NCBI RefSeq assembly: GCF_016802725.1
Contig: NC_052679.1
Location: 19,285,548 to 19,349,547 of the forward strand
Length of the DNA: 64,000 nt
Source of the DNA: Solenopsis invicta
Lineage: Eukaryota; Arthropoda; Insecta; Hymenoptera; Formicidae
Reading direction: 5' to 3'
Below are positions 1 through 11,400 of the stretch, one piece after another. The position numbers and the translations under genes were made by a program. The notes under the pieces are model-generated. The model was not told where the DNA came from, made no database searches, and saw only the letters and a program-made list of their open reading frames with translations. Each line of letters opens with the position of its first letter. Position 1 is the stretch's first letter.

Positions 1-2903
1 GTTAAACGGTTAACGGGGGGTGTACATGTAATTTACAGTGATCACGTTCCGCGCATAACGCGGATCGCGCGCCTGGGGCGCATATTTAACGCGCTAATAG
101 CCACAGTCGAAAGCCCGCGCAGTCCGCGCCGGTGTTTTAAATAATCTCAATCGGTCACACGTTTCGTCACGGTACAGCCGAGCTAGAAATATGTTTTTAC
201 GTGCGACGAGACACAAAATCGCCGGCGCGATCGCCGATGCGTTCGCTCGGCCGGAAAATACGCGAATATTACGCATGAATTACCTTCATGCACCACCTCT
301 CTTTTACGGATTTCATGTTAAACCGTTAAAAGCAAGTTTAATAAGAATTAAACAGACATATTTTACGCTATTTCATTTTGAGTATTAAATATTTTGAAAA
401 TTTCGAATTAAATTTGCATTAAAATAAAGTTTCTTTTTGGAGTGAGAAAAACGTCAGTAAGCGAGTTCTCCAAGCTTGTCAGAAGAATGAAAAAATGCCC
501 ATATAAATGAAATAATCTTATTATAATTTTATAATATCATTAGAAGTTAATATTACATAGAAATTTTACAAGACCTTGTTTTTAATAACACGAACAGTCA
601 CATTACAATAATTTCTGTACAAATGAACAGAAAAAGATGCTAATGTTCGGTCTATCTCGTATAAAAAATTCTGGAAGAGATTTTCACGAGGTTGTCGATG
701 TTTTGAGCCATTTAAATGCAAAGCCTGTGCTACGAATATACCTTAAATTAAAAGGGTATATCGTACCCCTTTTTCCACGAAGAGCTGAATGGAAATCGTC
801 CCTTTTTCATCTCTTTCAAAATGTCGACTCTTTTTGTCGTTTACTCGCGGTGTGCATGATTTTCCACATTCTCTTTTTACTTTTCAACATAGTGACATTG
901 TCGCGCACATACAGCTACAAATACTAATCCAAAAAATACAACGTCCCGGTTGAAAAGATGCGACGCAATGTCTGAATAAATATCAGCGGAAACGATATTC
1001 GATCGGTATTCGTCAGGTTGAAATTTTTTAGCGACAGCTAACAGTAAATACGTACAAAGTATACATCTAGTATCGACAGATTGTACAAGGGACTCCCGGA
1101 ACACGTCACAATTATGCGCCGCTTCCGTAATTTTGCCTGTCAGGCTTGCGCAAAAAGTGAGCGCGCGCGCGCGTTCAATGAATTCCAAATGCCGACCAAT
1201 TATCGTCGTGTTGGAATTAACCACGTCATGTCAAGGCGCCTGCGGCCACGCGTAGGCACGGTTTTGTTTAAAGCTGTACCCCGAATGCATAATGACGGCT
1301 CGGTGATGTGCCGTTGGTGGGATGCCAATGTTGCGAATGCGGTGCCGCGTGTCAGTCTGCTTCTGACACACGCGGCCTGACCCGCTTTGTTTCGCGCCAG
1401 CCAGCCGTCTAGGAGAAATTGAAATTTCGTTTAGACATTGCGCCCGAGAGAGCAATGTCCCGATGACGCGCATATAGAGGTTGATTAACCTCATCACTCA
1501 ACGCACATTTTGTAGGAATTACAAAGCATTACGACAACACTGTGCTTGTATTGTCTTTCACATGTGGATTCTGTGAAAGCAATTTTTCAAATTGATCATC
1601 ACATGGATATTTAATATTTTTTATGCTCCAGGAAACTGAGAGAAATTTAATTTCTTTCTTATTCTAATTGTTAATCAAGTTAATATGAATTAGATTTTAT
1701 CAAGATGTGATGTTAATCCTCCGACTAAACATGTAGACGACTATGGCGTCCAATACAAAGTGTCTTGAAGAAAAGTAGATGTAAAAAGAATTCAAGACTC
1801 TACAGCTACAAAGGATAGCTGAATTTCGAGCATGTAAAATTTTGCTTAGACCTATCAGACTCATGTATAACTTTTTTTTAACTAAATTAAATATTTTTTA
1901 AATTAAATTTGAAAAAATACTAAAAAAAATACCATAAACTAAATATAGCATATAACAATCTGCAATACACGGGAAGTACAGAATTCGAAAAGTGATTAAA
2001 TATACAATGTCAATTTAGAACGATGTATTGTTATAACTTTTTTTTATAAAAATTCACGAATCACAACTCGCGAGAATACATATGGATATGTGTACATACC
2101 ATACATGTTGCTAATTTGATTTTATATTATTGTGAAAAAATGATTAATGAAACAATTTTATCACATACAAAGAAGGAGAGATAAAATTTACATTTAAAAG
2201 TAAAATTTCAAGAATTTCCCTGAGTACCAATAAAATACCACAAAAAATATTATTTTCAAGGATAAAAAATTTTCTAAAAATTTCAGATTTTTCCGTTCTT
2301 TTGATAGTAAACGCCCTGTTTAATAATAAAGAATTAATAAAGTAATGAAAAGATACAAAAATAATCATCAACGAAATGTCGACTTAAATTTAAAAAAAAA
2401 TTTGTCAAACTTGTAAAAATTTTTGTTATCACGCTATCATGTATACTTAACGATTGGATTGAAATTGTATTCTTAGGTTTCCGCGGCTCTCTTTTCCGGA
2501 AAGAGCATGTGGGGAAACATACGAGGACCGGGGACGGTGACTACAATAGCGTTCGATTTTATTGGTCCTCTCCCACGAATGGTGCATGCACGTTTCACAC
2601 ACGTGCTCACACACGTGGACACGCACGCACACACGGTTTCCTCTCTTTTTCCCAAACGTACTGCGGGCGTTCGTTTTCGCGAGGGACGCATACCGCACGT
2701 AACCAGACACTCCAAATGGTTTCCGTACGGTGCACGTTGTAGATTGCGGTTGCACCGCGTCGTACTGACGACAGTCAGCAGATCGGACGACGATCGAAGC
2801 GATGCTCTTCCACGTTGTGTATCAGAATTTCACGATTGTTACAAGGAAACGCCACGTGAAATTTCCACCAGGCACTCGCTTTTCCGTCGATCATATTACT
2901 ACA

Positions 2904-3001
2904 TTTCCAACGAGAGGCGTAGATATTTTATCATTGTTCAGAGATAACATTTTAAAGTTATCTTTGAATAATGATAAAATATCTGCGCCTCTCGTTGGAA
3001 A
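2904..3001 (+). repeat. 98-bp near-perfect hairpin
   Basis: Two 45-nt arms (2904-2948 and 2957-3001) flank an 8-nt loop. The arms differ from perfect complementarity at three positions, all of which are G-U pairs in a + strand transcript and would be A-C mismatches in a minus transcript. Could be a small foldback transposon or a hairpin RNA source. Confidence 0.85.
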
Positions 3002-3517
3002 GGATACAATAAAGGATACAAATTAAAGTTTAAAAATAAAATAAAAAACTTTATAAGAAAACGAAAGAGTGGAATATGCATCGTGAAAATAATCGAATTT
3101 TTTTCTCCGATATAGAATTTTGCAATGACAATATGAAATTCGATACGTAGTTAAACGAACAGAAAAATACGGACGCAATTTTCGGCCTGATGCTATTTTA
3201 TGCGGCGCAGCTTGTCTCTTTCCATAAATCGCGCGGCCGCAGTCGCGTTATAATTAAAAAAAGCACATCCCTGGGATCGCACAGCTCGATCAGCATGCGC
3301 CAACACGGAAAATATTTGTATATACGTGACACTGAAATTAGAAGTCGTTAAAGAATGCGGAGTTCTAGTGGCGACACTCAACGACCCGTGAAATTTAACT
3401 TGAATTTTACAGTCTTCAAACGAATCGCATTACGAAATCCGTTTGCCGTTTTCCGATGCAACGCTGTTGTTCAGCGTAATGAGTATTCCATGAACGTGGA
3501 ATTATTTAGAGAATTAT

Positions 3518-3570
3518 TTTGTCAGTTGCAATTTTCATTGGTGCTGCCGATGAAAATTGCAATTGACAAA
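3518..3570 (+). repeat. 53-bp hairpin
   Basis: Arms of 21 nt (3518-3538 and 3550-3570) match except one position, which is a G-U pair in the + transcript, around an 11-nt loop. Shorter than a usual pre-miRNA. Confidence 0.75.
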
Positions 3571-6500
3571 AAGTCAATAAAAAAAGCATTGCGCTATTTT
3601 GCAAAGATAAAAGCAATGCACGTTTATATTTTGTTTTCGCAATGCCCGGATATTTTCGATTATGTCAATTTCGCTTTGGATTTACGATACCAATAAAACG
3701 GCAATAAAAATAAATGTCAAAAAGAAACTCGTGCGGAGGACGGAAAGTGTACATCTAGATTTTTAATTACATAAATGCCACCACTTTCGATGATTACGGC
3801 AAGCACGTCAAAGCGACGAATTTTGCAGCGATTTTCATGTGTGCATGGTAAATCTCATTATATTCGCGATATCATCACCCCCGGTAATTCAAAATGAATC
3901 CCGCGTTGACGACATTTGCCAACTGTGGCGTACATACGATGTAAACATAGAATGCACGCGCGGATGCGCAAAATACAGGGAGTTGTGTACTTCCGACAAT
4001 ATGCTGGACTGCATTGGTTAATGTTGCACGTCGATAACGTTTATCAGAAACCCAAAATTATGACGCGAATAGAATTTTCCGATGAAGAATTTTATTTACA
4101 AAGGGATCGTAAATTCCTAATAAAACATTCACGATATTTGATAATGCATGACAAAGTGTGTTCATGTTAAACTAGCTCCGCTATACAGGAATATCTTTAA
4201 ATACATATAAACGATAATTATATATTATACAATTATTTCAATAATAATAAAATAATATTCTGTATAATCATCTCCATAATAACTAAAAAGCGCCTTTATT
4301 AATTATTTGCTCAAAAATGCGTCACAAGGTTCAAAGCAGTTTTACATAAAATATGCAGCATGATGTCATATAGCAATTTATTTACAATAAATGTAATAGA
4401 GGGAAAGCTTGAGAGTATTATAGACACGAATAATGCAATAAGCGTTTAGAACTCGGCTGTCTTTTGTCTTCGACAATCTACTTGATTTCCTCCGACATCT
4501 GCGCGACTATACTATATCTGACAGCCGGTCATCGTTCGCCATTTTTATGGCGCCTACTAATACGTAGGATTGTTACACGGAGTGGGCGCATGACGCGAGG
4601 ATTCGAGATTACTGCCTTTACGAGTCCTAGGAGAACACTTCTGTCAGCGGCAGCCAGCAGCGGGATTAGTCACTCTCCTCGGTGTCCTGGTGCTACTTTC
4701 ATATTAGGTGAACCGTCATAGTGGTGGAGAAACGGGAGTGGAGCGAAAGAGTGCAAGAGAAGGCTTTTCTGCAGGCCGCAATCTCGCGGCGACAATTACG
4801 CGGCGGTAACGAAACGGCTGCTCAACGCGCTGTAATACCACTGCAACGCTGATACGCGAGATTAAACCATGGCTTGCTTAATCAGAGAAAGGTGGAGAAA
4901 GTCTCGTTGAGGTGGATCAAAATGCTAACGTATAGTCTTCGTATTTCAATGTTTTAACAAAATACTAAGATCTCCCCTTCTTGTTAATAATTATATACAT
5001 GAAAATATAAAATAAGTTATCTTATAAAATTATTCACGAAAAATTCCATTATATGCTATAAAAATATTTCTTGCACCTTTATTAAATAATTAATGAAGAA
5101 CGATATTTTCGTGTATTTTTTCTCTATTAGTCTTTATAAAAGCTCCATGCTAAAATGGAAACGTGACACAGTTTTAACATTTCCAGTATTGCCAGTAATA
5201 TTTTTAGTAAAATGTGAATTCTGAAAACTGCATTCGGTATTAAAAATGGACAAAATAGAAGCATATAAATTTCTCTCTGTTGTTTACCACAAGTTTGATT
5301 TATAGAGCGCTCTGTCACTGATTGCACGATCGGATATATCTACGTCGATATATCGTGCATCTTCTACATATTTCATATTATTAAAAACGTCACACAGCTT
5401 TGTCAATCAATATTACAATCTCGATGTAGAAGTAGAGATGGGAGCTCCACGCCCATCGATATTTGTCATATGCTGCGCGCGCTTTTATTTTACATCGGCC
5501 AGAGATTTTTCCGTATTTATTTTGAGTGGATTTTTTATCGTGTGAGCTCGCCGAAAAACTCGCGGCGCGGACGAAATTCGAAGTTAAACGTCACTTTACA
5601 ATCCGAGCGGGACGCATCGCAGATACACGGTGAATAAAATTCGTATTTTTCCCATATCAATATTTGCAAAACTTCTCTGTATCCGATCAAAATCCCGGCG
5701 TCGCAGCCTATCGACGATAAAGCACGTACGGGAGGGGCAACAAGCAAAAAATTTTTTTATCGTTCCAGCGTGATGGACTGTAATCAAATCGATAGTTCGG
5801 TGCAACAAGGTTGTAATTTAAAAGCAAATTATTTTTGGAGTGCCCATCAATGTGGCGTGTATGTTTCTTACTAATAAAATATAGTTGCATGTCAGGTAGG
5901 ACAAGCCAAAAAAATAATTATAGGATTTATGTCTTGCATATTCTCTAGGTCCATATATATTTATTGGAAAATTTTTACACGAGCTCAGTTTTTCATGAAG
6001 ATTTATCTTCTTTCGGGCAGAAATGTTGTGCAAAGTTATTACTTGCGTGAGAATTTTATATTTTTCAACATTCAACTTTAAAAAAAAAAAAAACAAAATT
6101 TATAAATGTTCCATTAAAAAAATAAATTTTTTACAAGCTGCAAATTTTGCTTGAAAATTTTGAGTTATCACATTTTTGCGAGCTATTAATGCGTGTGGCA
6201 GGTAAATCAAATTGGTCAATGGATCGAAAAGCAATGCTTGTGGGTAGGAGTTTAAATTTGTTCTTGGCACCCGCCCGGCTGACGTTGCGAGAAATATTGC
6301 AGGAGTAGATAATTTACTCGATTATTTAATAGCTTTGGCTTCGGCTACGAGCCAAAGCTTTACACGCACAGCATACTATGAGACGGCACGACGTGTGCTC
6401 GGCTGTTGCCAACTTTTGTGAATGGAATTATGATATAACTTTGACAAAATTGCGCTTTTTCGAACTCGTGTTACGGTACATCGTCCAAGTAAGAAGAGCT

Positions 6501-7486
6501 AGACGCGTTTATTTGTATATATGTGAAAATTAGTAATTAAAAATTTATCGATTATTATAGAAATATCAAATATTGTCAATTATTATTAGCAATTAATATT
6601 ATCAAAAAGTATCAATTATTATAAAGTCTCTTACTGTAAAAAATTTACTTAATAATATTCTACATTAAACATTGCAAAGTTATATTAATTTATTATAAAT
6701 ATTAATTTACCGTAAAATTATTAAGTATTATTAAGAAATTTAATTTTCTACATTTATAATATTTCATTCATAAAGAAAATTAATACAAAGAAGATATTCT
6801 TTGAATTTGTTTCATGCTCTGGAAATATTTGCATATTTGTCAATTACTGACTTTTACAATGTTCAAAGAGTTTTCAGAAAATATGACGCAAACGTAATAG
6901 TTTCAGTGTTATTTGCGTCAGCTCTTTAATTATAGTATGCTGAACAACGCCACATGTACCGTCCCAGAATGGGATTCCATATTAAACCTCTTTCGCCGGC
7001 AGATTACTCATTACCGCGCTAACAACCTCGGGAACGTGCCGACCTTAATCACGATTCACAAATTAATCTCGCGGCACCGCCGACCGACGGTATCGTTTGT
7101 TGACGGCACCGTCTAGCCAAATATATTACCAACTAGTATCCGGAAGACGTGCGAGTAAGTTATGATTGTGTGCATGGAGATTACCCCCTTCGACTTTGGC
7201 AAATATATCTGTTGTACTGGTTGTAATTTAATCGGTGGAATGTCGAGAATTCGACACGTTAACCCTCTTGAATTTCCTGTACACAGGAATGCTGGAAAAA
7301 AAACGTTAGGCCGACGTGGAAACGATAAAGAGTGAGAACGTTGCTATTATTTTCGGAAAATCGAAGCTCTTAGCTAAGAGAATGCTTTATTAAAGCGCAA
7401 ATATCGCAATAAAATATAGTCTCATAGTTTTGTTTATAGACTTTAAGTTAATAAATTCTCAATTATAATTAAAATGACTGTGTGCG

Positions 7487-7560
7487 AATGTATACATTCT
7501 TCCAAATATTCCTAGAATTCTTAGGAATGTCTGTATAATATTTGGAAGAATGTATACATT
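7487..7560. repeat. 74-bp hairpin with perfect 24-bp arms
   Basis: 7487-7510 and 7537-7560 are exact reverse complements (ends AATGTATACATTC). The 26-nt loop contains a further imperfect palindrome around GAATTC. Foldback element remnant or structured RNA; no terminal duplication recognised. Confidence 0.85.
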
Positions 7561-8343
7561 TAGAACGAGATCTTATCTAGTCGAAGAACGATGATCTTTT
7601 CTGATTTATGCGAATTTATTACAATAAAATTGATGTACAATTTAGCATCCGAAATTGGCTCTTATTGGCATTATTTCTAAAAGGAGGAATATATTAAAAA
7701 TGATACAATTATAATATTAAATAACGATAAGGTAGAAAATAGTTCCTTATTCTTTTTCCAATATTTCGTAAAATATTGGCGCTCGGGCAAAATTTGATTA
7801 TCGTAGCTGGTAATTGAGTGCTATTGAGATCAAATTGACCAGAAATACGCACGAGAATTAATTTAATCATTTAACTTGAGCTTGATCCACTCTCGATTTA
7901 ACATCAATATTGAATCGATAACGGTTCGTTTCACGACGAACTTCACAAGAAACTGTATAATCTTACCGCAAGAACGTTAATTGCCGTTCTATTAGTACAA
8001 GAACTCCAGACTTTATTTAATTTACGATCGTAGTCATTGCAATTGATCACGAAGTAAAAGTTTGTACAAAATCTCAAAAGTTTTGTTTTTCTCTATCAAA
8101 TTAAACTACCGTATCTGATGGCATAATTTCAAAACGTAATTTTAAAAAATACATTGGAATTTAGCTGGTATTCTTTTCTTTTTTTCACTGATTGAAAGTC
8201 ATTAAATAAATCTTTATATTCTTATATAAAGTAATAATTTATTACTATTAACGAACGTTTTGATAAGACGTTGAATATTATATCTTCTTATTTTACACAT
8301 AACTACGATAGATATAAAATTACTAAAAGTTATTTTCTTGCAG

Positions 8344-8437
8344 GTGGAAATGGCGATGTCGAGGATTCGGATACCGACGTGCAAGACTACAGCACAGACG
8401 AGGACTACAACGATGTTTTTGACTCGACCACGAACGG
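8344..8437 (+). CDS. Ror: Ror exon 1 in window: acidic N-terminal linker
   Basis: Acceptor AG at 8342-8343 and donor GTGAGT at 8438. Entry needs one base from an upstream exon and exit leaves GG, completed by the G at 17307. It encodes about 30 residues rich in Asp/Glu, including DYSTDEDYNDVF, with two tyrosines in strongly acidic surroundings. It precedes the Ig domain, so it is extracellular. The call rests on clean splice sites and phase agreement with the next exon; the sequence itself is family-variable. Confidence 0.82.
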
Positions 8438-11400
8438 GTGAGTCTCGTATAGTCTGCAACCCCTATCGCCTTATCGTCTTATCGCAGGATTAAATACGAA
8501 ACACATATCCGTCTAACTAGCGCCGCGCTTAATTAGCAATTAAAATTGCTATTGATCGCGTCTATCCGCGATGATCGAGGACTTCCTGCCTGTGTCCAGG
8601 TGAAATTGCCGAGACAAGCAAGAAACTCAAGTAACCGGAGAACCCTTTTTAATTGTGTTATACTTTTACACATACACTCTCTCGCTTGTCTCTAATTTTT
8701 TTTTCATGAGAGTTCCTCGTTATTAAAACGGGAAGACGGGATAGGAATACTTCATTGACCGTCAAACCGCGTCAAAGTGTCCTTTATAATCGACTTATAA
8801 AGCTCAATGAAAGTGCAAAGACTTTGATATCTGTATCAATATTACATATGCGTAAATTATTACGTATATAAATGTGATTATAATTAATTATCATATTGTA
8901 AGTTGCATTTTTATTTATTGTTGTTTAATAAAACAAAATTTATAACATTATTAATATCTTTATGGCATAAAGTAAGAAAATATACATTTATGAGTCGATG
9001 AAAATCTAGAATGCAAAAATATTTTTATTTAAATGAAGAATAAGTATTCGTCAGAAGAACATTAAGAAGTACAAGTAATAATGATACTTATTTGAAATTT
9101 AGATCGGGAAAATCCAAATTTATTTGATGTCTTTAATATTCCCGAAATCGATCAGGCATCAAAAGTGGTAGGTATGACAAACGCACAAGTAAGAAGAATT
9201 ATATAAGGGAGACGAAAGACATTTCAGAGATTCGTTTCTGTCGTATGACGGTAAACCGAGACAAGGACAAGGGGGAGAGGAACCCCGCGGGGCTTAATAA
9301 GGAAGCGACTTGATTGGTTCGATTCGAAAGCTAATAATGCCACTTCCCCGTGTAGGCAAACCCCGCTTGGAACTGCAAAGGCTGCCGCACGATTAAATTT
9401 GAATTCTCTCTGTCCCCCTTTCCACCTCCCTTCCCGCTCTATCTACGAGTAAGCTAATTTGCGAAGGACGCGTCGATAGAGCCAATCGAAATTCCGAGGT
9501 TCAAATTTCATATCCGCGTTTTCCCCGGGTACAGTGACTAGCGAAGCAGGGTTCCGACAGGCTTCTCCGCGCCGCGCGCGGTATGAGTTTACAGCGGGAT
9601 GAAAATATATTCGAAAATTCCCATCTCGGGGAATGTCCCTTCACGCCCGAGATCTCGAGGAGAAAAGTCGCGCAATTTCCGCGCCGCGCGTTGCGACTCG
9701 TGCTGCCGCCGCGCCGTACGATTTTCACCCCGCGAGAAGTCGATATCGACGTCCCGTCGCAATAAATCAGTTTTGTCGTTACGCTAGAAAATTTAATATC
9801 GAAATCAACGTCGGGCAGAAAGGAAAAGTTCCAAATTTATCGAAGAATGGATACTTCAAATGTCATTCGGTGGTACTAAAAATTCTAATATACTTTTTTA
9901 ATTTCCTGTGTCAACATTTCTTCCTTCAGAAGAGTCCTTTGTTTGATCAAACATGAAATTTTGCAATTTATACAGTTTGAAACTTCTCTGCAATTTTCTC
10001 TTCTCAAGAATTCGACGTCCTGTCGCAATAAATCAATTTTGTTGATCAGAAAATTGAATCTCGAAATCGATATTGCGCAGGAAGGAAAGTGTCCATTTTT
10101 CTTAATTAAAAGGTATAAATTATTTTTAAATAATAAACAATCGAAAGTATTCCAATTTCTTATGTTAACTAAATTAATGTTAAACTAAATAACACAATTA
10201 AATAATATTTTGTATAACATTTGTTAAATAATATCCTGTAATAATATAAAGACTAAACTAATGTTCTTTTAGATAAAGTCAGCAATTTTATTTCCCGTGC
10301 GCAGGAATGACGTGAAAATCGATATACGGAGCACGGATTTATCGTGATATATATTTCAACACGATAATACACTCGTCGTTATTGAAATTACACGCCATAT
10401 AACGCGTGTGCGACACCTTGCTTCTAAGACAGCGTATATATCTTTGGCCGTTACATAAAATTTATATCTTCCTTTCGCGTACTCGTACTCAAGGAAAATA
10501 TATTTCAAGGATCTATATACAGTTATATACAATCTCTTAATGCTGCAGAATTTTCACTTATTTTGTGCGCCGATGTTCATGAATTATTATCGTGAATAAT
10601 ATATTTTTTTATAAAACAAGAGAGAGGATTTGAGCGGTAAAAATAATTCGAAAATCGCGACGCGACATTTCTGAAACGTAGTAGTATGAAAAGATGAAAT
10701 GCTGCATCAGCCAATTAACATAGAATTTATACAAGTAATAAGTGAATTATGATTATATCACAACGTGATATATATCATTGTGAATATATTATTACACTGT
10801 TTCGTGTTACCAAATTCAAATTTGATACATGTACAAAATTAAACATAATTCGTGGCATAATTCAATACACTTTGCGTTAAATAATGTTTGACTAAGTATA
10901 AAACTGTAATCATCGCGACGATCAATTTTAATCGCATCAACTCGTAGCTATACTATAAAGTTTGCCGTCACGCAACTTTGGCTTTACACTGTGCCCCAAA
11001 ATATTACATTGACGCGCTTGCACGAGAGAGGCATTAGTTTACATCATTACATCGCGACATAATGACACGGTAATGGGTTCGCCGCGATTGAAATTACGCG
11101 TCCTAGTCGATCGGCGGTGACACATTATGGTCGTGATACCAATAGGATGCGGGGCCGCACACGCGACCCACTGTGTGCGCGTTTATGCGTGCATGCGTGC
11201 CTTTGTGTATGCGCGTATGCCTATGTACAGTCTCAACATACACTTCTCCAATGCGATCACTATACATTATTCCACCCTAAATGCGGCATAGCTCCATTAA
11301 TATTGATGCCTCGTTGGCTGTGGGCTTCTACGAGTAGCCACATCTCTATATGGGATGTTAAGCAACAATAGATCTCCATCCTGGAGAAGCCTTTATAATC

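Larger units (their letters stand above)
1..8343. other. Non-coding sequence upstream of the first visible Ror exon
   Basis: Probably intron 1 of Ror, since the exon at 8344 begins inside a codon. No ORF here has recognisable protein content, and I could not find a signal-peptide exon ending in a phase-1 donor. It is AT-rich with CpG-rich patches (about 4550-4860 and 5440-5720). Three hairpins (2904-3001, 3518-3570, 7487-7560) are listed separately, and a small stem-loop with a 10-bp stem lies at 6331-6359. Confidence 0.6.

Noticed and set aside
2507..2947. 146-codon open frame on the + strand
   Set aside because: Lies in a CpG-rich patch with overlapping open frames on both strands, no motif, and runs into one arm of the 2904-3001 hairpin.
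3355..3696. 113-codon + strand open frame
   Set aside because: Includes both arms of the 3518-3570 hairpin as coding sequence and has no homology I recognise or splice support.
4464..4721. Candidate signal-peptide exon for Ror
   Set aside because: Begins with a non-ATG codon, the hydrophobic stretch is weak, and no phase-1 donor fitting the exon at 8344 was evident.
6331..6359. Terminator-like stem-loop
   Set aside because: Eukaryotic intronic DNA; a 10-bp stem without a downstream T-run or gene end has no terminator meaning here.
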